A stretch of DNA of 64,000 bases from Sphingobium fuliginis (GCF_004152845.1 NZ_SEON01000006.1:62001-126000), one strand, 5' to 3'; positions 18,663 to 28,188 are shown, counted from the stretch's first letter. Translations and numbers: made by a program. Notes: a model not told the origin generated them from the sequence alone.

Positions 18663-21287
18663 ATGAAGACCGCTTTCGCCTTGCGCGCGGCCGGCGCGAT
18701 ATTGTGCCTCGCGACCCCGGCAATTGTCCATGCGCAGGCCACGGACATATGGGCGGAGGCCGACGGCAAGGCGCGGGAGATCGTCGACAGGCTGACGCTG
18801 GACGAGAAGGTCGGGCAGCTTCTGAACGTCGCGCCCGCGATCCCGCGCCTCGGCATCCCGGCCTATAACTGGTGGACCGAATCCCTTCATGGCGCGATCG
18901 GGGCGGTGCCCACGACCAATTTTCCCGAACCCATCGGCCTTGCCGCCACATTCGACGCGCCGTTGATCAGGCAGGTCGCCGCCACCATCGGCACGGAGGT
19001 CCGGGCGCTGCATAGGCTGGGACGGCAGACGGGGCATCTCGGCCGGATCGGCACGGGCCTCGACACATGGTCGCCCAACATCAACATCTTCCGCGATCCG
19101 CGCTGGGGCCGGGGGCAGGAAACCTATGGCGAAGACCCCTATCTGACGGCACGGATCGGCGTCGCCTTCGTCCAGGGCATGCAGGGGGACAATCCGGACC
19201 TGCCTCTGGTCGTCGCCACGCCCAAGCATTTCGCGGTCCATAGCGGCCCCGAACCCAGCCGCCACACCGACAATATCTTCGCCACACCGCACGATCTGGA
19301 GGACACCTACCTGCCCGCCTTCCGCGCCGCCATTGTCGAGGGCAAGGCCGGGTCGATCATGTGCGCCTATAACCGCGTCGACGGGCAACCGGCCTGCGGC
19401 AGTCATATGCTGTTGCAGGACTATCTACGCGGCGCATGGGGCTTCAAGGGCTATGTCGTGTCCGACTGCGACGCCGTGGTCGACATTTACGAGCATCACA
19501 AATATGCGCCCGACGCCGCCACCGGCGTTGCCGTCGCGCTGCGCTACGGGGTCGACAGCGAATGCAACAATGCGACGCTGGGCGGACGCACCGACCTTGG
19601 CGATCGATACAAGGAATCGCTGGCGCGGGGCCATATCGGCATGGGCGACATCGACACCGCCCTCGTCCGGCTCTTTTCCGCGCGATACCGCAATGGCGAC
19701 CTGCCGGGCCTGTCCTCCCGCAAGCCCAACGCGATCCCGCCAAGCGCGATCGGTACGCCGGATCATCAGGCGCTGGCGCTGAGCACCGCGGAAAAGAGCC
19801 TTGTGCTGCTCAAGAATGACGGCGTCCTGCCGCTGAAGCCCGGGACGAGAATCGCGCTGGCTGGGCCTTTGGCGGATGCGACCCGCGTGCTGCGCGGCAA
19901 TTATTCCTCGGCCAAGAGCGCTCCACCCATTTCGGTCGCGGAGGGCCTGAAACAGGTCATGGGCGCGGACAGCGTGACGGTGATCCCCTTCAGCCCGTCG
20001 ATCACGGACGGCGACCTCGTCCCCGGCACCGCGCTGTTGACGCCGGACGGCAAGCCGGGAATCAAGGCCGAATATTTCAACGCCACGGGCAAGGACCAGT
20101 TTGCAACCCGGCCGGTGCTGACGCGGACCGAAACCAGCATCGTATCGCGGGCGGCCGAGTTCAAACAGTTGTCGGACCAGCATCGGGTCCGCTGGAGCGG
20201 CTATCTGGTCGCGCCGGAAACCGGCCTCTATCGGCTGGCGCTGACCGGAGTGAAGGGCGAGGTCTCGCTGAACGGCAAGCCCGTCGTCTCCGCCAGCGAA
20301 TATTCGCGCTGGGCGGAACCGCTGAAGCTGGTCGAGGTGCGCATGACCAGGGGCGAGCGCTACGCCATCCGCCTGCAGGGCGAGAGCGGCGTCGCCGCCA
20401 GCCCGGCGATCTTCTGGAAGCGCGTTACCGACGATCTCGACCGTGATCTGACAGCGGGCGCGAAGGATGCCGATGTCGTCGTCGCCGTGGTCGGCCTGAC
20501 CTCCGACCTGGAGGGCGAGGAGATGCCCGTCAAGGTGGAGGGTTTCGACGGCGGCGACAAGACGACGCTGGACCTGCCCGCCGACCAGCGCGCCTTCCTG
20601 GAAAAGGCCAGGGCGCTGGGCAAGCCGCTGGTCGTCATCGCCATGAATGGCAGCGCCATCGACCTGTCCTGGGTGAAGGAGAATGCCGCCGCCATCGTCG
20701 AAGCCTGGTATCCGGGCCAATCCGGCGGGCTGGCGGTCGGCAATGTCCTTTCGGGCAAGGCCGATCCGGGCGGCCGACTGCCCGTCACCTTCTACAGGAG
20801 CGTCACTGACCTGCCGCCTTTTACCGACTATGGGATGGAGGGGCGCACCTATCGCTATTTCAGGGGCAAGCCCGTCTATCCCTTCGGCCACGGCCTCAGC
20901 TACACCAGCTTCCGCTACGCCCCGCTGACGGTCGAGCCGGTGGACGGTTCGGTCGAGAATGGCCTGAAGGTGCGCACCGCCATCACGAACACGGGTGCAA
21001 GGGCGGGCGACGATGTCGCGCAACTCTACATCACGCCCCCACGGTTCGAGGGCGCGCCTCGCCTTGCCCTGCGCGGCTTCCAGCGGGTGACGCTGAAGCC
21101 CGGCGAGACCCGGAAGGTGGAATTCACCTTGAGCCCCCGCGACCTCAGCTTCGTCACCATCACGGGCGAGCGCGGGCTGATACCGGGCGATTATGGCCTG
21201 AGCGTCGGCAGCGGCCAGCCGGACGACGGCGTGCAGGTCCCGCAGGCCCGCTACAGCATCGCCCGGATGATCCCGCTGCCCAAATAG
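18663..21287 (+). CDS. GH3 family beta-xylosidase/beta-glucosidase with PA14 insert, exported
   Basis: This is an 874-residue GH3 enzyme that releases terminal beta-linked xylose or glucose. The N-terminal TIM-barrel carries the nucleophile in VVSDCDAV (D268) and the KHF and RDPRWGRGQETYGEDP motifs. The second alpha/beta domain is interrupted at about 445-590 by a PA14 carbohydrate-binding insert (GIKAEYFNATG). The C-terminus (~790-860) is the fibronectin-III-like domain. The signal peptide is cut near VHAQ. The start has TTGGGGAGAT ahead. Domain layout and neighbours (GH43, GH51) favour beta-xylosidase, but GH3 specificity is not certain from sequence. Confidence 0.9.
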   Translation: MKTAFALRAAGAILCLATPAIVHAQATDIWAEADGKAREIVDRLTLDEKVGQLLNVAPAIPRLGIPAYNWWTESLHGAIGAVPTTNFPEPIGLAATFDAPLIRQVAATIGTEVRALHRLGRQTGHLGRIGTGLDTWSPNINIFRDPRWGRGQETYGEDPYLTARIGVAFVQGMQGDNPDLPLVVATPKHFAVHSGPEPSRHTDNIFATPHDLEDTYLPAFRAAIVEGKAGSIMCAYNRVDGQPACGSHMLLQDYLRGAWGFKGYVVSDCDAVVDIYEHHKYAPDAATGVAVALRYGVDSECNNATLGGRTDLGDRYKESLARGHIGMGDIDTALVRLFSARYRNGDLPGLSSRKPNAIPPSAIGTPDHQALALSTAEKSLVLLKNDGVLPLKPGTRIALAGPLADATRVLRGNYSSAKSAPPISVAEGLKQVMGADSVTVIPFSPSITDGDLVPGTALLTPDGKPGIKAEYFNATGKDQFATRPVLTRTETSIVSRAAEFKQLSDQHRVRWSGYLVAPETGLYRLALTGVKGEVSLNGKPVVSASEYSRWAEPLKLVEVRMTRGERYAIRLQGESGVAASPAIFWKRVTDDLDRDLTAGAKDADVVVAVVGLTSDLEGEEMPVKVEGFDGGDKTTLDLPADQRAFLEKARALGKPLVVIAMNGSAIDLSWVKENAAAIVEAWYPGQSGGLAVGNVLSGKADPGGRLPVTFYRSVTDLPPFTDYGMEGRTYRYFRGKPVYPFGHGLSYTSFRYAPLTVEPVDGSVENGLKVRTAITNTGARAGDDVAQLYITPPRFEGAPRLALRGFQRVTLKPGETRKVEFTLSPRDLSFVTITGERGLIPGDYGLSVGSGQPDDGVQVPQARYSIARMIPLPK

Positions 21288-21327
21288 GTTTCGCCCATTC
21301 CGCCGCCATTTTCCGAAAAGGACGACC

Positions 21328-22896
21328 ATGATCAAGACCCTGCGCCGCACGACCGCCGCCTTGCTTCTCTGCGCCAGCGCATTGGCGGCGACGACCGCCA
21401 GCGCCGACACCGCCGGCAAGCCGACCACCGCCACCATCCATGCCGACCGGCCCGGCCCGGTCTATGACCGCCGCATCTTCACGCAATTCGCCGAACATCT
21501 GGGCCATGGCATCTATGGCGGCCTGTGGGTCGGCAATGATCGGTCGATCCCCAACACCAATGGTTTCCGCAACGATGTGGTGGCGGCACTGCGCAACCTC
21601 TCCGTCCCGGTGATCCGCTGGCCGGGCGGCTGCTTCGCGGACGAATATCACTGGCGGGAGGGCGTCGGCCCGAAGGGCAAGCGCCCGATCAAGGTCAACA
21701 CCAATTGGGGCGGCGTGACCGAACCCAATAGCGTCGGCACGCATGAATATTTCGAACTGCTGCGGCAGGTCGGCGCGGAAGCCTATATTTCCGGCAATGT
21801 CGGCAACGGCACGCCGCAGGAAATGGCGGAATGGGTCGAATATATCACCGCGCCCGCCGGCAGCCTGGCCGATGAGCGCGCGAAGAACGGGCACAAGGAA
21901 CCCTGGGTGCTGCCCGCCTTCGGCATCGGCAATGAGCTGTGGGGCTGCGGCGGCAACATGCGCGCCGAATATGCCGCCGACGTGACGAAGCGCTATTCGA
22001 CCTTCCTGAAGGTTCCGGCGGGCAAGACGCTGGTGCGGATCGCGTCTGGCGCGAACGGCGGCGACTATAACTGGACCGAAGTGATGATGCGCGACGCGGC
22101 CAAGCAACTGGATGCGCTGTCGCTCCATTATTACACCCTGCCCCAGGGCGGCTGGCCGCCCAAGGCCGATCCGGTCAATTTCGACGAGACCGCCTGGGCC
22201 GACACGCTGGCCGCCACATGGAAGATGGACGAGCTTATCACCGGCCATAGCAAGGTGATGGACAAATATGATCCGCAGAAGCGGATATTCCTGGCTGTGG
22301 ACGAATGGGGCACATGGTATGCGCCCGACCCCGGCACCAATCCCGGCTTCCTGCGGCAGCAGAACACGCTGCGGGATGCGCTGGTCGCCTCCGTCAATCT
22401 CGACATCTTCGCCAAACATGCCGACCGCGTGCGCATGAGCGCCATCGCGCAGATGGTGAATGTGTTGCAGGCGATGATCCTGACCGAAGGCAGGAAGATG
22501 GTGCTCACCCCCACCTATCATGTCTTCGAAATGTACAAGCCCTGGCAGGACGCGACGGTGCTGCCGATCGACATCGACACGCCCTGGTACAACAAGGACA
22601 GGTTCGTCATGCCGGCGGTCAGCGGATCGGCGGTGCGGGCCAGGGACGGCAAGGTCCATGTCGGGCTGTCGAACCTCGATCCCAACCAGACCAATATGGT
22701 GACGGTGAAGCTGGACGGGCTGAACGCCGCCAATGTGTCGGGCCGCATCCTGACCGCCCCCGCGATCAATTCGCACAACAGCTTCGACGCGCCGGAGGTG
22801 GTGAAGCCCGCCGCCTTCACCGGCGCGCAGGTGAGCGGCGGCACGCTGACGGTGGCGCTGCCGCCCAAGTCGGTGGTCGTGCTCGACCTGCAATAA
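21328..22896 (+). CDS. GH51 family alpha-L-arabinofuranosidase, exported
   Basis: This is a 522-residue enzyme with the GH51 barrel and a C-terminal beta-sandwich. The acid/base is in GIGNELWG (E203) and the nucleophile in VDEWGTWY (E326). PGGCFADEYHW is another family block. Many GH51 enzymes are cytoplasmic; here a clear N-terminal signal peptide (LLLCASALAATTASAD) points to the periplasm. It should remove alpha-1,2/1,3-L-arabinofuranose from arabinoxylan. It follows the GH3 gene by 40 bases with AAAAGGACG before its ATG, and precedes the esterase gene by 25 bases, so the three probably share a transcript. Confidence 0.93.
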   Translation: MIKTLRRTTAALLLCASALAATTASADTAGKPTTATIHADRPGPVYDRRIFTQFAEHLGHGIYGGLWVGNDRSIPNTNGFRNDVVAALRNLSVPVIRWPGGCFADEYHWREGVGPKGKRPIKVNTNWGGVTEPNSVGTHEYFELLRQVGAEAYISGNVGNGTPQEMAEWVEYITAPAGSLADERAKNGHKEPWVLPAFGIGNELWGCGGNMRAEYAADVTKRYSTFLKVPAGKTLVRIASGANGGDYNWTEVMMRDAAKQLDALSLHYYTLPQGGWPPKADPVNFDETAWADTLAATWKMDELITGHSKVMDKYDPQKRIFLAVDEWGTWYAPDPGTNPGFLRQQNTLRDALVASVNLDIFAKHADRVRMSAIAQMVNVLQAMILTEGRKMVLTPTYHVFEMYKPWQDATVLPIDIDTPWYNKDRFVMPAVSGSAVRARDGKVHVGLSNLDPNQTNMVTVKLDGLNAANVSGRILTAPAINSHNSFDAPEVVKPAAFTGAQVSGGTLTVALPPKSVVVLDLQ

Positions 22897-22921
22897 GGAT
22901 CGATAGTCACAGGAGGATGAG

Positions 22922-23893
22922 ATGAAGCATCTATCTGCTCGGAAGGCATTGCGGCGCCCCTTCCGCTTCCCGGCGGCCCGCGCTTTCGCCATCGGCATCG
23001 CCGCCTGCGCCTTGGCTGCTCCGGCGCTGGGTCAGGCGCAGGACGACAGGATGACGCCCATTGCCGCCCCGGCCCAGCCCGACGCGATCGAACTGGGCAC
23101 CGGCGCACTTCCCGGCGCCACGGCGAAGGAAAGCTGGCACCGCCAATATGGCAGCCGCTTTGCCCGCAACGTCACCGTTGCGACGCTGACGCCCTTCCTG
23201 CCCGATCCGGCCAAGGCTTCCGGCGCGGCGGTCGTCGTCGCGCCGGGCGGCGGTTTCCGCACGCTTTCCATGGACAATGAGGGCTATGACGTCGCGCGGG
23301 CGCTTGCCGCCAGGGGGGTTGCCGCCTTCGTGCTGAAATATCGGCTGCGCCAGACGCCGGCCGACATGGCGGGTTTCGAACGGTCGATGCAGGAGATGTT
23401 CTCCGGCGTGGCCAGGACACCGCTGCCCGCTCCCGCCTCGGCAGCGACAGACCTTGCCCCGCAACTGGCGGATTCGACCGCCGCCTTCCGCCTGATCCGC
23501 GCACGGGCGGCGCAATGGCATGTCGACCCGGACCGGATCGGCATGATCGGCTTTTCCGCCGGGGCGATGCTGACCATGGCGACGACGCTGTCGGCCACGG
23601 AAGCGAAGCCCGCCTTCATCGGCAATATCTACGGTCCGCTGGGCAGCATGACCGTGCCGCAGGACGCGCCGCCGATGTTCGCCGCCATCGCCGCCGACGA
23701 TCCGCTGTTCGGCAATCGCGACTTCAAGCTGATCGACGACTGGCGCGCGGCGCATCGCCCGGTGGAATTCCACCTTTACGAACAGGGCGGCCACGGCTTC
23801 GGCATGTATCCGAAGGCGACCACCAGCACCGGCTGGTTCGACGCCTTCGTGCGGTGGATCGACATGCACGGCATGCTCAAGCGGGCGCGGTAA
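22922..23893 (+). CDS. Alpha/beta-hydrolase esterase (acetylxylan-esterase-like), exported
   Basis: This is a 323-residue alpha/beta hydrolase of the dienelactone-hydrolase/BD-FAE-like group. The oxyanion-type APGGGF is near 107-112, the nucleophile elbow is GFSAGA (S212), the acid is probably in AADDPLF, and the histidine is in GGHGFG (H291). The N-terminus holds a basic stretch and a hydrophobic signal ending near ALGQAQ. AGGAGGATG precedes the ATG. It is the last gene of the GH43-GH3-GH51 block and probably removes acetyl or similar ester groups that block the arabinofuranosidase and xylosidase. No substrate can be read from the sequence. Confidence 0.82.
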   Translation: MKHLSARKALRRPFRFPAARAFAIGIAACALAAPALGQAQDDRMTPIAAPAQPDAIELGTGALPGATAKESWHRQYGSRFARNVTVATLTPFLPDPAKASGAAVVVAPGGGFRTLSMDNEGYDVARALAARGVAAFVLKYRLRQTPADMAGFERSMQEMFSGVARTPLPAPASAATDLAPQLADSTAAFRLIRARAAQWHVDPDRIGMIGFSAGAMLTMATTLSATEAKPAFIGNIYGPLGSMTVPQDAPPMFAAIAADDPLFGNRDFKLIDDWRAAHRPVEFHLYEQGGHGFGMYPKATTSTGWFDAFVRWIDMHGMLKRAR

Positions 23894-23905
23894 CAGAGTG
23901 GAAGG

Positions 23906-23940
23906 GAGGGGTTGATCCCATATCGCCGGATCGGCCCCTC
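23906..23940. terminator. Hairpin between convergent esterase and FAD-oxidoreductase genes
   Basis: GGAGGGG..GATCC pairs with GGATC..CCCCTC across a short loop, with a two-base internal mismatch. It lies between the stops of two convergent genes (23893 and 23946) and could terminate both transcripts, although neither side has a clear T-run. Confidence 0.5.
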
Positions 23941-23945
23941 TGTCC

Positions 23946-25733
23946 TTAGCCTCCCAGCATCCGGTTCAGCCGGAACTTCAGCCGCCGCCGATAATCCTCG
24001 AAGGCGGAAACGCCGTGGATGACGCCCTTATTGGCGACCAGCGCGGCCTGGAGTCCCGGAATCGGCACGTCCTGCACGTCGCGCACATTATCTTCGCCCA
24101 GCGCCATGGCGGCCGCCCTGCCCGCCGCTTCGCCCAGCGCCATGGACGTCAGTTCCATGCGGATCGTGGCAAAGGCCTGATGCGTCGCCGCCACGCAGAA
24201 GGGGACTATGAGATTGGTGCACTGGTCCCGGTGCGGCAGCATCAGGTCCATCGGCAGGGGCGAGCGTTCATATTTCCCGCCGGTCCGCAACATGATCGAG
24301 CCTTCATTGCAGATGCCCCATCGCCCCGCCCCGTCCTGCACCGCGATGCGCCGGGTGGAATGGCTGTCCTGCCAATAAGAGCCCATGGCGACGATGCCCT
24401 TGCGGCGCGGCTCCGCGCCGTCCACGTCCGACAGGTCCCTGCCCGACCAGTTCAGCCCATTGTCGAGCCGGCGCGCCTCGCGGACATAGAGTTGCGGCGA
24501 CCAGCCCGGCAGGTCGTTGGGATGCGGATGGATGTGCCGGCCCCGAACCAGGCCCCATTCGCGCACCTCGCGTTGCAGGCCCGGCGGAATGCGCGGGTCG
24601 CGGCCATAGGCCATGGCGTGGAACCAGCCCCGCAGATAGGCTTCATGCGCCTTCCAGATCTTCTCCCGTGTCGCATAGTCGGCCTGGGGATAGTCGTGGC
24701 TGAGGCCCACGGCATCGATGGACATCAGCGCGCGGTTGTTGACGTCGTAAATGCCCGGCGCGACCTCATCCGCCTTCACCAGATCGCGGGCGAAGGTCCA
24801 GTCGCGTCCATATATCCGCCCCTTGCGCCGGCGGGCGTCCAGGTCGCGGAACAGCAGTTCGTAGCGGGATTCGTCATAGCCATCGGGCGCGCGGGCGGGC
24901 AGGTCCTGCCGCAGGTCGGGACGGTTGGTCATGGTCAGGCGGAAACAATAGGCCTGCACCGCCTTGTCCGCCGCGCCAAGGGGAAGATCGGGCGCCGCCG
25001 CGACATGCGGCAGCAGGGCGCCGCCCTCGCCATTCCAGAAAGGGCTGATCGGCGCGATGCTGTCCTCATCGGGACGGCCGCCGCGCACCAGATGGCCGTT
25101 TTTCGCGCCGCGATAGCCGTTGAGCGGATTGGCGGCGTCGGCCGCCTCCCGCCCCACCTTGAACGCGACGCCGGCACGCGCCATGAGATCGCCTTCATAG
25201 CTGGCGTCGATGAACATGCGCCCGCGCACGATCCTGCCCGATTGCAGGAAGAATTCGCTTATGCGGCGATCGACGAGCTTGACGTCCTCCACGCCGTCGG
25301 ACCAGACCATCGGCACGCCCGCACTGGTCGTCATGCGCTCGAACAGGGGCACGGCAAGGGCGGGATCGAAGGCATAGCGGTTGCGCGGCATGCCGCCCGC
25401 CGCCGCGAGCCGTTCGATCACGGCACGGGCCAGGCCGCCAAAGGCGTCGATGTCGCGATAATCGGTCCAGCTCAACCCGCCGGACAGCATGCCGCCCGGC
25501 TGCCGTTCCCGCCATCCGCCGACGATGATCGCGGACGCGCCCATCTGCGCGGCGCTGACGGCGGCGACGATGCCTGCCGGCGTCGCGCCATAGACGACGA
25601 CATCGGCGCGCAAGGTCCGGCGCCCGACCATCGGCCTGCGCGAGGATTGGACGATGCGCGGTTCATTGTCGCGCTGACAGGCCGCCAATGCCGTGCCGGC
25701 CAGCCCGCCGGCGAGGAAAGTCCGTCGATCCAT
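23946..25733 (-). CDS. FAD-dependent oxidoreductase with Tat-type lipoprotein signal
   Basis: This is a 595-residue flavoprotein of the FAD_oxidored family (dinucleotide-binding YGATPAGIVAAVSAAQMGA near residues 47-65, then GGMLSGGLSWTD, and FIDASYEGDLMARAG). Its start MDRRTFLAGGLAGTALAAC combines a twin-arginine motif with a lipobox cysteine, so it would be folded with FAD and exported as a lipoprotein. The frame is open to 25823, but ATG 25733 has GGGGAG upstream and starts the signal. Such proteins occur in polysaccharide loci without a known reaction; oxidation of a sugar or uronic acid is possible. It is the last gene of the utilisation region and is convergent with the esterase gene. 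Confidence 0.83.
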   Translation of the reverse strand: MDRRTFLAGGLAGTALAACQRDNEPRIVQSSRRPMVGRRTLRADVVVYGATPAGIVAAVSAAQMGASAIIVGGWRERQPGGMLSGGLSWTDYRDIDAFGGLARAVIERLAAAGGMPRNRYAFDPALAVPLFERMTTSAGVPMVWSDGVEDVKLVDRRISEFFLQSGRIVRGRMFIDASYEGDLMARAGVAFKVGREAADAANPLNGYRGAKNGHLVRGGRPDEDSIAPISPFWNGEGGALLPHVAAAPDLPLGAADKAVQAYCFRLTMTNRPDLRQDLPARAPDGYDESRYELLFRDLDARRRKGRIYGRDWTFARDLVKADEVAPGIYDVNNRALMSIDAVGLSHDYPQADYATREKIWKAHEAYLRGWFHAMAYGRDPRIPPGLQREVREWGLVRGRHIHPHPNDLPGWSPQLYVREARRLDNGLNWSGRDLSDVDGAEPRRKGIVAMGSYWQDSHSTRRIAVQDGAGRWGICNEGSIMLRTGGKYERSPLPMDLMLPHRDQCTNLIVPFCVAATHQAFATIRMELTSMALGEAAGRAAAMALGEDNVRDVQDVPIPGLQAALVANKGVIHGVSAFEDYRRRLKFRLNRMLGG

Positions 25734-25872
25734 GATGCTCCCCAATAATGGAAGATTTATTTCATGCGCGGCGGCGATGATCCATTCGGTGTGATCACTT
25801 ACCCATTGCGGGGAAATGCGCATTCGGTCGTTCCGGGGAGGGTATCGATCGGAAATGCAGTCTTGCCGGGGA

Positions 25873-27264
25873 TCAAAAGGCGTTTCTGTGCACCAGAATC
25901 TGAACGGTGCCGAACAGGATCACGATGTCGCGCATCAGGCTCCAGCCATTCATATATTCAAGATCGGCTTCCACCCGCTGCAAAATATCCGCCCTGGTTT
26001 CGGTGGCGCCCCTGAACCCGCGAATCTGCGCGAGACCGGTTATTCCGGGTTTCAGCGCATGTCTTTTCCAATATTGGCGGTCGACGCGCCAGAACAATAT
26101 GTCCTCCGCCGTCGATCCGATGGCATGAGGTCTTGGTCCGACAAGGCTCATCTCACCCAGAAGGACATTGATGAGCTGCGGCAATTCATCGATGCTGGTC
26201 CGGCGGATGAAGCGGCCGACGCGCGTGATCCTGTCGTCCGTCCGGCTGGCCGAGCGGACGCCGTCCATATCGCATCGCTCCACCTTCATGCTGCGGAATT
26301 TGAGGATGCTGAACAGGGTGTTGCCCCGCCCAATCCGTTGCTGACGGAAGAAGACGGGGCCGGGCGAATCCAGCTTGATCGCAACGGCAACGGCGATCAT
26401 CAGCGGCATCAGCCCGATCAGCAGGGGCACGGTGACGAACAGGTCCAGAAGCCGCTTCGTCGCCCGGTTCGCCAGGTTCAGCGGCCCTCGCGCCACCACC
26501 AGCGTGGCCATGTCCTGCCAGCGCCCGACCGTCAGCGGCGCCATGGATTCGACTTCGGGAGAGACGATCTCGCCCAATATATTGCCGCCCTTCAGCATCT
26601 GCGCCCAGGTCACGCGGCGGTCGGCGGGGCATGCGACGACCACCCTGTCGTGATCGCGCAGCAACATGCCCAGCCGGTGCAGCATATAGGGGTCGTCCAG
26701 ATCGGCGCGAAGGCCGATGGCCTGCGCGTCCACCAGGGCCATCTGGCCCGGATTTTCCGGAATCGGGCAGTCGTCCACGATCAGCAGTTCGGCAAACAGC
26801 CGGTCCCCGAAATGGCGTTCGAGAAGGCGGCTCAGCAGCAGCCGTTGCGCCAGCAGCAGCCCGCCCGCGCAGCCCAGCCCCGCCAGCACGGCGGCGCGGG
26901 AGAAGGTCGAGGTCGATTTCACCGCGAACAGCACGAGGAAGAAGATCAGCACCGTGCCGGCAAAGGCCCGCGCGGCATTGCGGCAACTGGTCGTCGCATT
27001 GGTCAGGCCGCGGGGATCATAGGCCTGATTGTGAAAGGCGATGATGAGATAGGCCATGAGCAGCGCCGCGACGGAGGCGCCGCTGTCGCGAAGCCCCCCG
27101 TCCACGGGCGCGAGCGCCAGTCCGACGCTCAGCCCGCATGTCAACGCCACCATGTCCCACAGCGCCAGGGCAAGGCAAAGCCAGATTCGCAAGGCGCGAT
27201 GCGCCGCGGCAGGGCCCCGTCCGCCGGCAGGACGGGTCGCCATCGCCAGGTCAATTCTCGACAT
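25873..27264 (-). CDS. Polyprenyl-phosphate sugar-1-phosphate transferase (initiating glycosyltransferase, GumD/WbaP-like)
   Basis: This is a 463-residue integral membrane protein that would put the first sugar phosphate on undecaprenyl phosphate. The N-terminal half has about four membrane segments and a Rossmann-like region. The C-terminal ~200 residues are the catalytic bacterial sugar transferase domain: a further membrane helix, DSPGPVFFRQQRIG, KFRSM, DELPQLINVL and GEMSLVGPRP. ATG 27264 has GAGGTG ahead; ATG 27243 is a later alternative. It is the only initiating transferase seen and should serve the exopolysaccharide genes from 31 kb onward. The first sugar is probably glucose or galactose, not determinable here. 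Confidence 0.9.
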   Translation of the reverse strand: MSRIDLAMATRPAGGRGPAAAHRALRIWLCLALALWDMVALTCGLSVGLALAPVDGGLRDSGASVAALLMAYLIIAFHNQAYDPRGLTNATTSCRNAARAFAGTVLIFFLVLFAVKSTSTFSRAAVLAGLGCAGGLLLAQRLLLSRLLERHFGDRLFAELLIVDDCPIPENPGQMALVDAQAIGLRADLDDPYMLHRLGMLLRDHDRVVVACPADRRVTWAQMLKGGNILGEIVSPEVESMAPLTVGRWQDMATLVVARGPLNLANRATKRLLDLFVTVPLLIGLMPLMIAVAVAIKLDSPGPVFFRQQRIGRGNTLFSILKFRSMKVERCDMDGVRSASRTDDRITRVGRFIRRTSIDELPQLINVLLGEMSLVGPRPHAIGSTAEDILFWRVDRQYWKRHALKPGITGLAQIRGFRGATETRADILQRVEADLEYMNGWSLMRDIVILFGTVQILVHRNAF

Positions 27265-27467
27265 GCACACCTCATTTTGCGCGCCTGGAGGATTCTCCGT
27301 GCCCGTGGCACGCATTCGATCGAAACGCAGTTGATGCAGAATATCTGTTCCGGCGACCTGATCCTTATCCGCGCTAAATCAGACATAATGTCGCTTCAGG
27401 TGCAATCCGGGAGAATACAGAGGGTTGATCGACGGTCCGAAATATCAGCCGGTGGGTATTCCTGCGT

Positions 27468-27493
27468 AGATGACAGATGACGCCTTTCATCTA
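27468..27493. promoter_or_regulatory. Inverted repeat in the 27265-27555 intergenic region
   Basis: TAGATGA (27468-27474) and TCATCTA (27487-27493) are perfect seven-base arms; a second AGATGA inside gives a nested arm. The 291-base stretch separates the initiating transferase start from a small plus-strand ORF, so it is a likely divergent promoter region. Nothing else definite was seen in it, apart from a GCAGC/GCTGC stem near 27520-27537. Confidence 0.3.
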
Positions 27494-27555
27494 TAGTTCA
27501 TACAGGACAGCTTCGCGAGGCAGCCGAAAGAGCTGCGATTGGATGATGGAACAGG

Positions 27556-27972
27556 ATGGCAATGATTATCGCGATGGCGGTCGTCTCCGGGATATGGATG
27601 CTTGGGTCCTGTAATCTCTGGCGATTGCAGAACAAGTCGCGGAACATTGTAAGGATTGGGTGGCGGGATCGGCTCTTCGCGCTCCTGTGGTTGCCGGCAT
27701 CGCTTTATCTTCTGGTCATTTCACTGCCCTATCTCACCTGGGACCTTATCAGGCGGAAGCGGAGAGGACGCACATGGCGCCGGTCGGCGCAGGGCGCGAA
27801 ACGGGCATCGCTGCGGCTGGTGAAATCATCCGCCCGGGTGGAGGGCCAGGACAGGCAATCGAGCCTGCCGCACCCCCCCTATGGCGGATCGCCATTGCAG
27901 GTCGTCAAGAGCAGGGCGGCGCCCGACGATGCCCTGTTCACGATCAGATCGCCGGCAGGACGGCGGCGCTGA
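27556..27972 (+). CDS. Small hypothetical membrane protein (uncertain)
   Basis: This 138-codon frame has a hydrophobic N-terminus and a second hydrophobic stretch near residues 42-62 (LLWLPASLYLLVISLPYL), then a very basic, proline- and arginine-rich tail. No family is recognised. The first half reads like a small inner-membrane protein with positive cytoplasmic ends; the second half may simply be open by GC bias. The upstream GGAACAGG is a weak ribosome site, and ATG 27562 is an alternative. Support comes from its position: divergent from the initiating transferase and followed by a strong hairpin before the convergent response-regulator gene. If it is not real, 27265-28188 is 924 bases without a gene. 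Confidence 0.35.
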   Translation: MAMIIAMAVVSGIWMLGSCNLWRLQNKSRNIVRIGWRDRLFALLWLPASLYLLVISLPYLTWDLIRRKRRGRTWRRSAQGAKRASLRLVKSSARVEGQDRQSSLPHPPYGGSPLQVVKSRAAPDDALFTIRSPAGRRR

Positions 27973-28046
27973 AGTTTCAGGAGAGAGAGGAGAAGGCAGC
28001 GACGCGCCGGGGATCGGAGGACGAAGGCTCCGCATCCGGGCGCGGT

Positions 28047-28085
28047 GGAGCGGTTCGATCGGATTATGGCCGGTCGAACCGCTCC
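28047..28085. terminator. Twelve-base-pair hairpin downstream of the FixJ-like gene
   Basis: GGAGCGGTTCGA (28047-28058) and TCGAACCGCTCC (28074-28085) are perfect 12-base arms around a 15-base loop. It lies about 100 bases past the stop of the response-regulator gene and 75 bases past the small plus-strand ORF, so it suits a bidirectional terminator between convergent units. It lacks a T-run. Confidence 0.5.
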
Positions 28086-28136
28086 TATCGCTCATCCGGC
28101 CGCGAAATGCGGCTGAGGGCGGTCCATTTCGGGAGA

Positions 28137-28153
28137 CGGCCCGATCCGGGCCG
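28137..28153 (-). terminator. GC hairpin just after the FixJ-like gene
   Basis: CGGCCC and GGGCCG are six-base arms around GATCC, 36 bases beyond the response-regulator stop on the minus strand. Together with the 28047-28085 hairpin it probably forms the 3' end of the two-component operon. Confidence 0.4.
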
Positions 28154-28188
28154 GAAACAACGGCCCGCCGATCGCCGGCCCGTGTTCC

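Noticed and set aside
25791..25798. GTGATCAC as a CRP/FNR-type site upstream of the FAD-oxidoreductase gene
   Set aside because: It is only eight bases long and lacks the TGTGA-N6-TCACA spacing; chance occurrence is likely.
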